NCBI RefSeq assembly: GCF_020283565.1
Contig: NC_060060.1
Location: forward strand, 11,780,001 to 11,844,000
Direction of reading: 5' to 3'
Length of the DNA: 64,000 nucleotides
Source: Trifolium pratense
Lineage: Eukaryota > Streptophyta > Magnoliopsida > Fabales > Fabaceae
Shown here: positions 38,288 through 48,523 of the stretch, one piece after another
Numbering within the stretch: the stretch's first letter is position 1
How the letters are laid out: the number at the start of each line of letters is the position of its first letter
Notes under the pieces: model-generated
Seen by the model: the letters and a program-made list of their open reading frames with translations, nothing else
Database searches by the model: none
What the model was told of the DNA's origin: nothing
Translations under genes and position numbers: made by a program

Positions 38288-39429
38288 GGGTAAATAGTGT
38301 TATACCCCCTGCAAAATAGGCGAGTTTTGCGTTACCCCCCTGCAAAATATTTTTTTGAGATTACACCCCTGCAATGTCAAGATTCCTTGCGTTACCCCCC
38401 TGGCTCAACAAGTGAGCATATGACATGGAAGAATCTTGATGTGGCATGACACGTGGAAATTAATTTATTTTTAATTGCCAACTCATTAATTAATGTGGGT
38501 TTTTAATTAAAAAAATGAAAAAAAAAACTTAAAAGTTGTTATATTTTTATGAACTTACTTAAAAGAAAGTTTTTTTTTTTTTTTTTACTAAAAGTTGTTA
38601 TTATATATAAAAAAAAAATTCTTTTTTTTTTTGACTAAAAGATTTCTTTTTTTTTTTGACTAAAAGTTGTTATTATATATAAAAAAAAAATGATTTCTTT
38701 TTTTTTTTTTGACTAAAAGTTGTTATTATTTAGTCAAAAAATAAATTTTTTTTATATATAATAACAACTTTTAGTCAAAAAAAAAAAGAAATCTTTTTTT
38801 TTTACATATAATAACAACTTTTAGTCAAAAAAAAAGAAATCTTTTAGTAAAAATAAAAAAAATCTTTTTTTTTATATATAATAACAACTTTTAGTCAAAA
38901 AAAAAAATAAATCTTTTAGTAAAAAAAAAATAATTTTTTTTTTTTATATATAATAACAACTTTTAGTCAAAAAAAAAATAAATCTTTTAGTCAAAAAAAA
39001 AAGAAATCTTTTTTTTTATATATATAATAACAACTTTTAGTCAAAAAAAAAAAGAAATATATATTTTTTTATATATATAATAACAACTTTTAGTCAAAAA
39101 AAAAAAAACTTTTAGTCAAAAAAAAAAAAAAAATATTTCTTTTAAGTAAGTTCATAAAAATATAACAACTTTTAAGTTTTTTTTTCATTTTTTTAATTAA
39201 AAACCCACATTAATTAATGAGTTGGCAATTGAAAATAAATAAAAAATAAATTAATTTCCACGTGTCATGCTACGTCAAGATTCTTCCATGTCATATGCCC
39301 ACTTGTTGAGCCAGGGGGGTAACGCACGGAATCTTGACATTGCAGGGGGGGTAATCTCAAAAAAATATTTTGCAGGGGGGGTAACGCAAAACTCGCCTAT
39401 TTTGCAGGGGGGTATAACACTATTTACCC
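38288..39429. mobile_element. MULE-type MITE of 1142 bp, family A, perfect 9-bp TSD
   Basis: GGGTAAATAGTGTTATACC... is repeated inverted at the right end over roughly 250-300 bp (TACCCCCCTGCAAAAT words, GACACGTGG). TTTTATAAT flanks at 38279-38287 and 39430-39438. The centre (about 38530-39150) is built of TTTTAGTCAAAAA and TATATATAATAACAACTTT units in tandem that change orientation near 38725. A family member lies at 56285-57189. Confidence 0.92.
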
Positions 39430-39748
39430 TTTTATAATTTATTTTTTGAGCCAATCTTAAATTTTTCTTCTTATTTTTATACGTTTCTTTTTCTTCTCCA
39501 AACTTATCTTTTATCTCAATATATATATCTATTATTATTATATTTAATTATGGTTTGATTATTTAATTTTGCTTGTTAAAATTAAAATTAGATTAAGATT
39601 TCATAGTTGCTTGTGTTCAAACACTTGAATTTGTGTAATGTTAGTTTTTTTAGTGTACATATTTAAATGTAAAGAGCTTATTGAGTATAAGAGTTCATGA
39701 TGTAATTAATGCTATAAATATTTATATAAATTATTTATTTTTATTTTT

Positions 39749-40095
39749 TTGTCAAGTAGTATAGTGGTTAGAAATTTCACTCTTAAGGTGGATAAGTGGG
39801 ATGACCGGAGTTCGAACCCCGTGTTAAGAGTCTCACATCGGTTGAGAGATGGCCTGACTAAGTGTTTATACACTAGAGGCAATCCTCACCTTACAAGCGG
39901 AAACCCGATCGGATACCCGGAAGCAGACGGCCCAGCTGATCGTGGAGAGGCTCTGATACCATCTTAGAAATAAGTAATTGGGCATGACTCATTCTTACAA
40001 AATCGGCTTGTAAGGTAAGAATTGCCTCTAAGTATATAAACACTTAGTCATGTCATCTCTCAACCGATGTGAGACTTTGACATCCCGGCCCGTGC
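39749..40095. mobile_element. tRNA-like head joined to inverted TRIM sequence
   Basis: 39755-39830 has TAGTATAGTGGTTAG (A-box-like) and GGAGTTCGAACCCCG (perfect B box), close to a tRNA. It is followed by GTGTTAAGAGTCTCACATCGG and, inverted, CCGATGTGAGACTTTGACA at about 40058. GGCTCTGATACCA at 39950-39962 is a reversed TGGTATCAGAGCC primer site. The two TRIM ends face each other, giving a foldback arrangement. A 72-codon frame here is accidental. Confidence 0.55.
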
Positions 40096-41284
40096 ATATA
40101 TAAGAGTATGCAACAATATGCATTTTTTTTTTAAGTAGCGCAGGCAGTAGGCATTAATGTACGTATACTAGTTGGTTGGTTGTTTGCTAGCTATTTTCGT
40201 TTGATTATCGTATTATATAGTAGCAACGCGTACCAATCAAAATATGTTGTACTTTCATAGAGTTCATATTGCTTAAAGTTAAAACATTGCTAAGAGAAGA
40301 ACAAATTAATCAAACATGGTGAACACGGTGACACTTATTTGGTCATTGGGTAAATGGACAGTGAAGATGGCTGGTGTGAAGCCTTACATGGTGGAGATAG
40401 AGCCAGGTACAGTTATGAGGTTTTGGGTTCCATCTGAAACCATTTCAAAACCCACCAAGCCAGTGGTGGTTCTCCTCCATGGCTTCTCCAGCGACGGACT
40501 TACAACTTGGTTGTCACAAATCATCATGTTAGCCAAAAACTACGCCGTTTACGTGCCAAACTTAATTTTCTTTGGCGGCTCCACAACTGATAAGCCGGAC
40601 CGGTCACCGACTTTTCAAGCCGGGTGTTTGGCGGCAGGGTTAAAGAAACTCGGGGTGGAGAAATGTGTTGTGGTTGGATTTAGTTATGGTGGAATGGTGG
40701 CGTTTCAAATGGCTGAGCTGTATAGTGAGCTGGTTCAAGCTGTGGTTGTAACTGGCTCGATTTTGGCTATACAAGAGTCTATGATTAGTAGTAGTGTAGT
40801 GGAAAATGTTGGGTCTTCTTGGTCGGAAATATTATTACCATCTTCTGTTGAGGGATTAAAGTCACTTCTCTCTACTGGATTATATAGAAACATTCGATTT
40901 CCCAACCGTGTGTTAAGTGACTTTCTTAAGGTTTGTTTTTCCTTATTTGTTTAGAATAATCATAATGATATTAGGACACTATTTTTTTTCTAGACCTGCA
41001 ACAACTCGTTAATCACATTTAAAAATATGGTTAATTCAGTAATGTAGATTATCAACTAGGTATAAAGAAAATTAGATGATCAACCATGAAATATTTTTTT
41101 TTAAACAAACTCAATAATTATTCCGTCCAAAAAAATTACACAAATCCATTATTAATCAATTATTAGAACAGGAGAATGTTTTGTATAAAAAAGAAGTCTA
41201 TTTTTTTTTATTTTTTTTTGAATTTATTTAGATATTCTCTCTGATCTTTTTTATAATAACATTTTAGAGAAAAAAAATTTAGTG

Positions 41285-42435
41285 GGTCTGGTTATGGTGC
41301 ATAAGCCCAAGCTTATGCACCGTGCATAATTGCTATGCGCGCCTCCCATATTGCTACGCGCGCCCCCCAACTGCTACGCCCTCCCCTCAATTGCTACGCG
41401 CCCCCCCCATTTTCTAGCCCCCCCAATTTCTAGCGCACCCCCCAGGTTTTTTTTTTTTTTAGATTTCTAGCGCACCCCTCAGATTTTTTTTATCACGCTT
41501 TTAATTTTGATTGATTGAATTTTATTTTATTGATTAGCGATAAATTTCAGAGTATTATGTATGGTTAATTATTTTAGTAGTTAGTTTTAAACTAAAATCA
41601 TGCCAAAACCATTTCTGCTGTAGAATGGTTTCAAAGATGTGTACTCCAAAACCATTTGTGTTGTGGAATGGTTTCAGAGATCTGTACTCCAAAACTATTT
41701 AATGTACTTAATTATGTCAAAATCATTTTAATTTAAAATGATTTTAACCGAAACCATAAGTATAACTTAATGGTGTCACTATTGTTGTATCTGAAAACCA
41801 AAGTAGCTCTTTTATGGTTTCAAATAAAACATTTATATTTAATTTAAAATAAATATTATAACTGAAACCATAAGTGTGACTTAATGGTTTCATTAGTTTT
41901 GTATCTGAAACCAAAATAGCCCTTTTATGGTTTCTAATAAAATATCCATATTTAATTTAAAATAAATATTTTAACCGAAACCATAAGTATAACTTAATGG
42001 TGTCACTAGTGTTGTATCTGAAAACCAAAGTAGCTCTCTTATGGTTTCAAATAAAATATTTATATTTAATTTAAAATAAATATTATAACTAAAACCATAT
42101 TTTATTCATATTTTATTCATAATGATTTTCAAAATAACATTGCATAAATAACCAATGATTTTGTAACAAAATTAGGGGAGAAAAAGAATAAAATCTGGGG
42201 GTGTAAAACTGGGTAAACAACAAAACCAACAAAAAAACAAAAAAGGAACTGGGCTTTCAGGCCTAGTAGGCTAAAAATAAAAACAAAACGTGTGCATCAG
42301 CAGAAAGGGGGTGGGGATAGCGAGCCTTTGGGGGGGCTGGGGGGCGCGCGCGAGAAACTTCTGGGGGGGCGCGCGAGTAATTCTGGGCTTATGCACCATG
42401 CATAAACATCCCCCTTATGCATAATAACCTTTGCC
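41285..42435. mobile_element. TIR element of about 1.15 kb in intron 1 of hydrolase copy 2
   Basis: GGTTATGGTGCATAAG at 41290 is matched inverted by CTTATGCATAATAACC ending at 42429, and a second pair GCTTATGCACCGTGCATAA / CTTATGCACCATGCATAA lies just inside. Next to both ends are C-rich or G-rich runs (GCTACGCGCGCCCCCC; GGGGGGGCGCGCGAG), strongly unlike the AT-rich surroundings. No transposase frame. Exact ends and TSD are uncertain. Confidence 0.65.
41751..42095. repeat. Tandem repeat, period about 114 bp, three copies
   Basis: AAACCATAAGT begins copies at 41751, 41865 and 41978, and AAACCAT recurs at 42092. Each unit has TTATGGTTTC and TTTAATTTAAAATAAAT. It lies inside the intronic TIR element. 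Confidence 0.85.
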
Positions 42436-42460
42436 TATGGTGGAGTATTATCGACTTGAA

Positions 42461-42647
42461 TTTAATTTATAGGCACCGTCGGTGTAAAGTTATTTTGCAC
42501 ATGCGTCTAGTAATATACCGACACATCATTTATGGTCATTAAAAACACATGATGTGTCACATTCATTAAATAATGTGACAACGCATCATTGAATGTATTT
42601 GTAAAAAAAAATTACACCAACTATGCACGACAATTAAACTCCCATGA
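42461..42647. mobile_element. Possible MITE, relative of 58872-59055
   Basis: TTTAATTTATAGGCACCGTCGGTGTAAA at the left and an approximate inverse (TTACACCAACTATGCACGAC) at the right resemble the GGTGCATATCAATTAAA-type ends of the 58.9-kb MITE. No TSD confirmed. Confidence 0.35.
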
Positions 42648-42803
42648 CTTTGGTGACATTATCATTAAATATTGCAGGTGATGTTCTCAAATAGGAAGGA
42701 GCGAAGTGAGCTATTAGAGGTTAGACCTTAGCTACAAAGACATCAACATCCCAAAATTTTCACAGGTACTTATTTTCATTGCAGTCTCCATAACATATAT
42801 TTA

Positions 42804-43090
42804 TCCGGACACAAATATAACTAAAAAAATACTTCAAATTTTGGTCGTCATTATAAGCAAAAATTAAATATTTTTAAACTAATTAATACTACTATTTCTA
42901 ATATACTCTTATTTAATTCTATTTTATTGTAGGCATTTATTTTACTTTTACACTTTTCAAAATGGGTAATATAATAAGGAGAATCACTTAACTCATGTTT
43001 TGCATTAAATCAAGAAAATTAACTACACTTAACTAAATTTCATAAACACCGTGTAAATAATTTTTTTTGTTTATATTTGTGTCCGGAGAG
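42804..43090. mobile_element. Stowaway-like MITE in intron 2 of hydrolase copy 2
   Basis: TCCGGACACAAATATAA at the left, TTATATTTGTGTCCGGAGAG at the right, with an interior closely similar to 873-1170 (AACTCATGTTTTGCATTAAA). Confidence 0.6.
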
Positions 43091-43649
43091 AATACAATTC
43101 TTTGAAAATGTATGCTTATAACTGCACAACTTCCCTTTGCAGCGGATACATTTCTTATGGGGGGAGGAAGATAAAGTTTTCAAACTAGAAGTTGCGCACA
43201 ACATGAAAGAGTATGATATTTTTATCACATACACTCTCGGTTGCTTTTTAAGTGTTCGTTTAAAATAGTAACATCAAATTAATAAATTGTATTTTTGCAT
43301 TTTATTTTTCTATTATATCCTAATTTTAATCCATCAATAAATTCTTTTTTTTTCCACACATTTTTTGTTTTTACACACACTTTCTCTTTCCAAAAAATTT
43401 AATACTCCCTCCGGCCTCAATATATAAGCAAAAGTAGCTTTTTTAGATTCATTGAAAAATGAGTGTATTTAGTCTAAAATAAATTATCATGTAAAAAAAA
43501 ATTAATATGTTATGTACAAAAAAAAATTCTAAAATAAACTTTTGTTTTCCAAAAATATAGCATTAATTAGTTTTATTGAAAAAGATAAGAGTAATTGACA
43601 AATGGTACGACATTTTCGAACACTTAAAATGGAACAAATATTTATAAAG

Positions 43650-43943
43650 AAAATGTTAAGTAGTGTATTTGAGATATTGATTAAAGAAATCACATATAAA
43701 AATGTGATTTCAGAATTTGAGTGAACAATATTTTAAAAAATATAGTATTATTTTTAATGTAAAGTTTTCTTTTTTGTTCTTTAGTTAGTGTTCCGGGACA
43801 CTAGTTAAAGGAAAAAAAGAAAAATTTTTACATTAAAAATAATATTTTTTATATTTTAAAAATATTGATCACACAAGTTCTAAGATAACTTTTTTTATAT
43901 TTAATTTTCTTATCTAATACCTAGAAAACACTAAGTTAACATT
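43650..43943. repeat. Long foldback in intron 3 of hydrolase copy 2
   Basis: AATGTTAAGTAGTGTATTTG on the left pairs with CTAGAAAACACTAAGTTAAC on the right, and ATTATTTTTAATGTAAA with TTTACATTAAAAATAAT. The centre is itself palindromic (AGTGTTCCGGGACACT). About 290 bp, probably a decayed MITE. Confidence 0.65.
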
Positions 43944-44202
43944 CTTCTTATTTCAAACTATATATTCGTAAGGTTTATCAAGTTGCTTAATTAATTTATC
44001 TTGATCACATAATTATAATTATTGATTATTGACGCATATGATAGAAAGCTGGGAAATAACGCAACGATTGAAGTAATAAAAAAGGCCGGTCACTTGGCAC
44101 ATTTGGAACGACCATGTATTTATATTAGGTGTTTAAAGAAGTTTCTTTCTTCTATTATGCTTGGTGAAATAAAATAATTCAATGCACATCCTATGAATAT
44201 GT

Positions 44203-44506
44203 AAGAAGGGAAGTTTGGTATTTGTATTTGTTTCCGCGATAGTTCGGGTTCTCTTGTTCAAGCTCACACTATGGTGTTCCCTTTCATAGCTTCAACAATA
44301 GAATGTGAAGACACCGCATTGCAGCATGCTCTCTTGATAGCCGTATCTTGTGGTTTCGAGCGTGTCAAGTTCGAAAGCTATTGTCAAATGGTTGTGAATG
44401 CAACAAATAATGGTTGTATTTATCTGAACGAGCTTGAATCCTTAGTTGTATTTTCACTATTATATTTGATGAAATGAAATGTGTTTTTTTTGCTTAAAAA
44501 AAATCT
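44203..44506 (+). pseudogene. 5'-truncated LINE insertion after hydrolase copy 2
   Basis: The plus strand encodes the RNase H segment (ALQHALLIAVSCGFERVKFE...) and ends in CTTAAAAAAAA. TATGAATATGT flanks it at 44192-44202 and 44507-44517. Copies 1 and 3 show the uninterrupted 3' flank (ACATCT.TGAATATGT...GGTGTGTTTGG), so the insertion came after the duplication. Confidence 0.8.
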
Positions 44507-44596
44507 TATGAATATGTCAAGGGTGTGTTTAGTACGTAAGTACTTACAGTATTTAATAGTAAGTTACTTTAGGAAGTCCAAGTCTTAAATAAGTTT

Positions 44597-44860
44597 TTTT
44601 TTTTTTTTTACAAAATAATATTTATAGCATTTCATTCATAATCAAATGACTTATAAATGTCGGTATATCATTGAAAATATGGGTGCGAGTTATAGATGGG
44701 GCTACCTTGGCTAAAACATGAGCTACCTCATTCGTTTGTCTCATATTAAGCTCAATATGAGAGTTTTCGACATATGACTTAAAACTACGGATACATTCAT
44801 TTATCACATCCTCAAACTCCGTAATATCAAATCCTCTCTTATGAAAATATTTATAATTTC
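44597..44860 (-). pseudogene. 5'-truncated LINE fragment, minus strand
   Basis: Poly-T at 44598-44609 (a reversed poly-A), then a minus-strand frame reading INECIRSFKSYVENSHIEL and TNEVAHVLAKVAPS, the end of a LINE RNase H domain. It belongs to a different subfamily from the remnant at the left edge. Confidence 0.7.
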
Positions 44861-44904
44861 ACTAAATCACATTCTTACCGTATATTTTATTTTTAGACTT
44901 AAAT

Positions 44905-45052
44905 ATGATTTTAATCAACCCACTTGGGTTAGTTTGGGCGTATGATGTTATTGAATTGAGACTTGTGAGTGTGTCCCTTCTTACGATTTCAGGTTCAATT
45001 CTCACTGTGCCAATTTGAGTAGGCTAATTTAATTTCTTAAAAAAAAAAAAAA
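44905..45052 (+). mobile_element. SINE family 1, diverged copy
   Basis: CAACCCACTTGGGTTAGTTTGG at the left, TTCAGGTTCAATTCTCAC as B box, CCAATTTGAGTAGGCTAATTT, then a run of A. It ends about 100 bp before the glycosylase ATG, so it lies in that gene's promoter region. Confidence 0.7.
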
Positions 45053-45152
45053 ATTGTCATTACAATCTCCTGCTAATTACTTGCTTAATTCATCCCCAAC
45101 CAATCACCAAACCCTAAATCAGAAACATCATAATTTCTTCACCCCCAAAACC

Positions 45153-45980
45153 ATGAAACGAACTCGATCCCAAACCAAATCCAATTCCATTTCCAACAAC
45201 AATCCACAACCCCAAATCAAAACCCTAAACTCTTCAAAAATCCCTTTCCCCGCCAAAAAAATCCCAAAACTCACCACCAAAAAACCAATTCTTCCACCTT
45301 CATCATCACCACCACCACCACCACCAATCGCAAAACCATTATCATCAACCGGAGAACTCGAAACCGCCCTCAACCACCTCCGTGCCGCCGATCCACTCCT
45401 CTCAACCATAATCAACACCTTCCCTTCTCCCCAATTCTCAAACAAAATCACGCCTTTCTTTTCTCTCATCAAAACCCTAATTTCCCAACAACTCTCAAAC
45501 AAAGCTTCATCATCAATCGAAAACCGTTTCATTTCTCTCTTTGATTCACAATCTTCAATTCTCCCAAACGCGGTTCTATCCCTTACCCCAACTCAGCTTC
45601 GTGAAGTCGGAATCTCAGGACCAAAAGCAACCTACATTCATGATCTTTCGACGAAATACGCTAATGGGTTTTTATCGGATTCATCGATTATTGAGATGGA
45701 TGATGAAATGTTGTATGAGAAATTAATGTCGGTTAAAGGAATTGGACCTTGGTCTGTTCATATGTTTATGATTTTTACACTTCATCGTCCTGATGTTTTG
45801 CCTGTTGGTGATCTTGTTGTGAGAAGAGGTGTGGAAAAATTGTATGGTCTTAAGGGTTTGCCTTCACCTTCACAAATGGAGGTTTTGTGTGAGAAATGGA
45901 AGCCTTATAGGTCTGTTGGGTCTTGGTATATGTATAGATTTGTTGAAGCTAAAGGGGTTTTGCCAAGTCATACTACTTAG
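45153..45980 (+). CDS. HhH-GPD DNA glycosylase (3-methyladenine DNA glycosylase II / AlkA-like)
   Basis: Single exon, 275 residues from ATG 45153. The open frame extends upstream without another ATG in frame, only a TTG near 45054, so 45153 is the start. The N-terminal 70 residues are basic and Ser/Pro-rich (MKRTRSQTK; poly-Pro at about 52-58), probably a nuclear targeting and linker region. The catalytic domain follows: LISQQLS (109-115), helix-hairpin-helix with hairpin VKGIGPWSVH (194-203), and catalytic Asp220 in LPVGDLVVRRG; KWKPYRSVGSWYMYRF (248-263) closes the domain. Family members excise alkylated bases such as 3-methyladenine by cleaving the N-glycosidic bond, starting base excision repair. 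The length matches the short plant clade I associate with Arabidopsis At3g50880. It sits between broken hydrolase copies 2 and 3 on the same strand. No intron is evident. Confidence 0.93.
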   Translation: MKRTRSQTKSNSISNNNPQPQIKTLNSSKIPFPAKKIPKLTTKKPILPPSSSPPPPPPIAKPLSSTGELETALNHLRAADPLLSTIINTFPSPQFSNKITPFFSLIKTLISQQLSNKASSSIENRFISLFDSQSSILPNAVLSLTPTQLREVGISGPKATYIHDLSTKYANGFLSDSSIIEMDDEMLYEKLMSVKGIGPWSVHMFMIFTLHRPDVLPVGDLVVRRGVEKLYGLKGLPSPSQMEVLCEKWKPYRSVGSWYMYRFVEAKGVLPSHTT

Positions 45981-47060
45981 TTTATGTTCGAAGATTTAGT
46001 GAAGTTTCAAAGTGTAGGCCTTTGCCAGAATTACAGTGGTTCACCTGCCAATTTGACCGATGATCCAAACAAAGTTTTATAGCGTGTTTGGTTGCGTGGT
46101 GGGCTGCCGCAGTTGTGTGTCTGGAGCCTCTTAAACGCGGAAAATGAGAAGCTGGGATTTGGTGTGTCAAAACAATGCGTGTTTGCAGGCTTTCTAAACG
46201 CTAAAACAAACACTTGCTTAGTGTCATGAAGTTGTATTTGTGTTTCAAGTTCTAACCTTTGCTATTTTGTTAGTCTTTGAACATGTGGCTGATTTGTGTT
46301 AGAACCAGACAATCAGTAATGTTTTGTATTTATGGTTTAGTGAAAATCAATTGGGTTGCTTGTTTGAGAAGGAAAAGTTGTTTGAAGATGCTAAGGCATA
46401 GGTATAGGGGTGTGTGGTTTGGATGGATAATATGAAACTTTTGGAGGACAAGTTTAGAGAGATAAATGTCATGATATTAACATCTGAGATGAATGAATAT
46501 TTACACGGCCTTTAGTTGCTTTGTGCATGTTTGAATTGATTGTGAGTTTGATATTATTTTGAGACTCGGAAGTATAGTTTTTGTCAAAATTATAGTACAG
46601 GTTATGATTCTGCCATTGCCAAACCAAAAACGCACATGCTGTGTCAAGGTATTTGTTTGATTCGTTTGTTGGATCAGATGTGTGTGTAGGACGATTCTCT
46701 CTCGGGCAATGCCTTATATTGTTTGCTTGGGATGATAATTATTTTGTAGGACTTTGCTATTGAACATATTGTGTGCAGAGGTTTTGTTGAGATTATTATA
46801 TACCAAAGATGAAAGATCCAGTTAAGTCTAAAGGAATGATCAGTCTAGGTCTGCAACTAGGTTTTGGTGCTTTGAATCTTTGATGTGAATTATGGTGCAC
46901 AGTTTATTGTTTAAGGTATGTTTAAGTGGTCTTGATGAACTCAGAGGTGTACTGATGAAGAGGGAAAACATTTATGTGCTGCATTGGTTAAAAGAATAAA
47001 CATGAGCATATGGTGTTTGTGAGCATATTGTCAATGTGAGTTTTTGCCATCCTAATGAAT
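45981..47060. other. 3' flank of the glycosylase gene
   Basis: Less AT-rich than most spacers, without a recognised gene. 46081-46220 (GCGTGTTTGGTTGCGTGG to CGCTAAAACAAACAC) has weak inverted ends and may be a hAT-type MITE; minus-strand frames there are accidental. Homology to hydrolase intron 1 starts near 47068 (AGAACAGG, compare 41166). Confidence 0.45.
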
Positions 47061-47593
47061 TTCTAGAACAGGAAAAATATTGTATACAAAAAAAATGTAT
47101 AATTTAATTTTTAGTAACTTAGATACCCCGGTCAAAAAAAAAGAAGTAACTTAGATACTTTATTTCTGGAGTCAAATTAAGAACCAGTTAAAAATGTATT
47201 TAATTTAACCACATGATTAACGACAATGTCATAATTTTAAACGTGATCTAAATTCATCATCTACTTAGGTGATTAATCGGAAGAATTAGAGTCCACGAAA
47301 TATTTTTCTCGATATATAGAATAGGAGTATTATAGTTCAAATATATTAATTATATTATACAATAAAACTAAAAAAATAAATTTACTTATAAAATGTCACT
47401 TCATATTGATTGGGCTGATTCTAAGAACGATTTCCTTACCTTGTGCTTATCAAAGCACCTACTGCACAGTACTTCTATAGACACACATCGCATTGTTATT
47501 TAGCATGATGCTAAATTGAGAATAACCTACAACTATATTATGGAAAAATTAATATATTATGGATTTTTGTGAGCATCATATTATTAATTGCAG

Positions 47594-48090
47594 GTGATGT
47601 TCTCGAATAGGAAGGAGAGAAGTGAACTATTAGAGGCCTTAGAACTTAGCTACAAAGACATCAACATTCCAAATTTTTCACAGGTAATTTATCTTCATAA
47701 TTTCGACTCTAAATATGTGTTTTTTATTTAATTAATTAATAATAACTAAACAACTTTCCCTTTGCAGCGGATACATCTTTTATGGGGTGAGAAAGATAAA
47801 ATTTTCAAACTAGAGGTTGCACACAACATAAAAGAGTAGGAAATCTTCATCACATACTTATAATTATTTCAAATTATTTCGTAAAGTTTATCAAGTTGCT
47901 TAAACTTTATCTTGATCAGAATCAAATACTTAATTATAATTACCGATATACATACAGGAAGCTAGGAAATAACGCAACAATTGAAGTAATAAAGAAGGCT
48001 GGCCACTTAGTTAATATGGAGCGACCCTTTATTTATAATAGGTGTCTAAAGAAGTTTCTTTCGTCCATTATGCTTGATGAAATAAAATAA
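47594..48090 (+). pseudogene. Alpha/beta-hydrolase copy 3, exons 2-4 only
   Basis: Exons 47594-47683, 47768-47835 and 47958-48090 match exons 2-4 of copy 1 with intact frames and splice sites; they encode the acid (LWGEKD) and base (KKAGHL) but not the Ser nucleophile. Exon 1 is absent: upstream similarity ends inside intron 1 near 47068, and the sequence beyond belongs to the glycosylase flank. Exon 2 is uninterrupted here (GAGGCCTTAGAACTTAGC) and shows what copy 2 lost. It could serve only as an alternative 3' end for copy 2 or as a non-functional relic. Confidence 0.85.
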
Positions 48091-48104
48091 CCATATTCAC
48101 ATCT

Positions 48105-48484
48105 AGGGGTGGACAAGACCTGCTGGACCGAACCAAACCGGTTCACCCGAACGATTTTTTATGTCACGGGTCGGTTTTAAATGGACTTCGGGTTCAAAAA
48201 ATGAAAAAAACAGTTTAAAACGGGTTCACTTGGTCGGGTTCGGTTTTTTAAATTACACCCATCGGTGTCCGAACCGGCCCGAATATTCTTATCTCATGTC
48301 AGTGAATTAGACTTATTCCTGTGTTTATCTGTAACTCTGTATAGTCTAGTATTTAATATTATTTTTTTTAAAAGTAAGTAATGAATGCTTTCAATTTTGA
48401 CTTGACATATGGATATAGGTGGACATAATGCATTCACGTAATAAATTTCTTTTACTAGACTACTATAAAAAAAAGTATATTAAG

Positions 48485-48523
<39 letters not shown>

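Larger units (their letters stand above)
40316..44177 (+). pseudogene. Alpha/beta-hydrolase copy 2, frameshifted in exon 2
   Basis: Exons by homology with copy 1: 40316-40930, 42678-42765, 43143-43210, 44045-44177. Exon 1 is intact (205 codons; HGF at 55-57, nucleophile Ser123 in GFSYGG). In exon 2, GAGG is followed directly by TTAGACCTTAGC, where copy 3 has GAGGCCTTAGAACTTAGC: two bases are missing, and the frame meets TAG at 42729-42731. The predicted product is about 222 residues and lacks the Asp and His of the triad, although exons 3 and 4 still encode both (LWGEED, KKAGHL) with good splice sites. Intron 1 carries a 1.1-kb inserted element, intron 2 a Stowaway and intron 3 a foldback. 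A truncated protein, a transcript fusing exon 1 to exons 2-4 of copy 3 (phase 0 to phase 0), or no product are all possible. Confidence 0.88.

Noticed and set aside
38530..39150. Repeated units considered as a CRISPR-like or satellite array
   Set aside because: Units vary in length, are mostly A/T runs, lie within a MITE with a perfect TSD and occur in a plant genome.
39755..39830. Functional tRNA gene
   Set aside because: A and B boxes are present, but the acceptor stem does not pair and TRIM sequence follows directly.
43405..43510. Another Stowaway element starting CTCCCTCCGGCCTC
   Set aside because: Only the left end is visible; no inverted right end was found.
45054..45152. Upstream extension of the glycosylase reading frame
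   Set aside because: It has no ATG, only a TTG, and begins at the poly-A of a SINE; the first ATG at 45153 is the start.
45128..45532. 134-codon minus-strand frame
   Set aside because: It is the antisense of the glycosylase N-terminal half and shows no domain.
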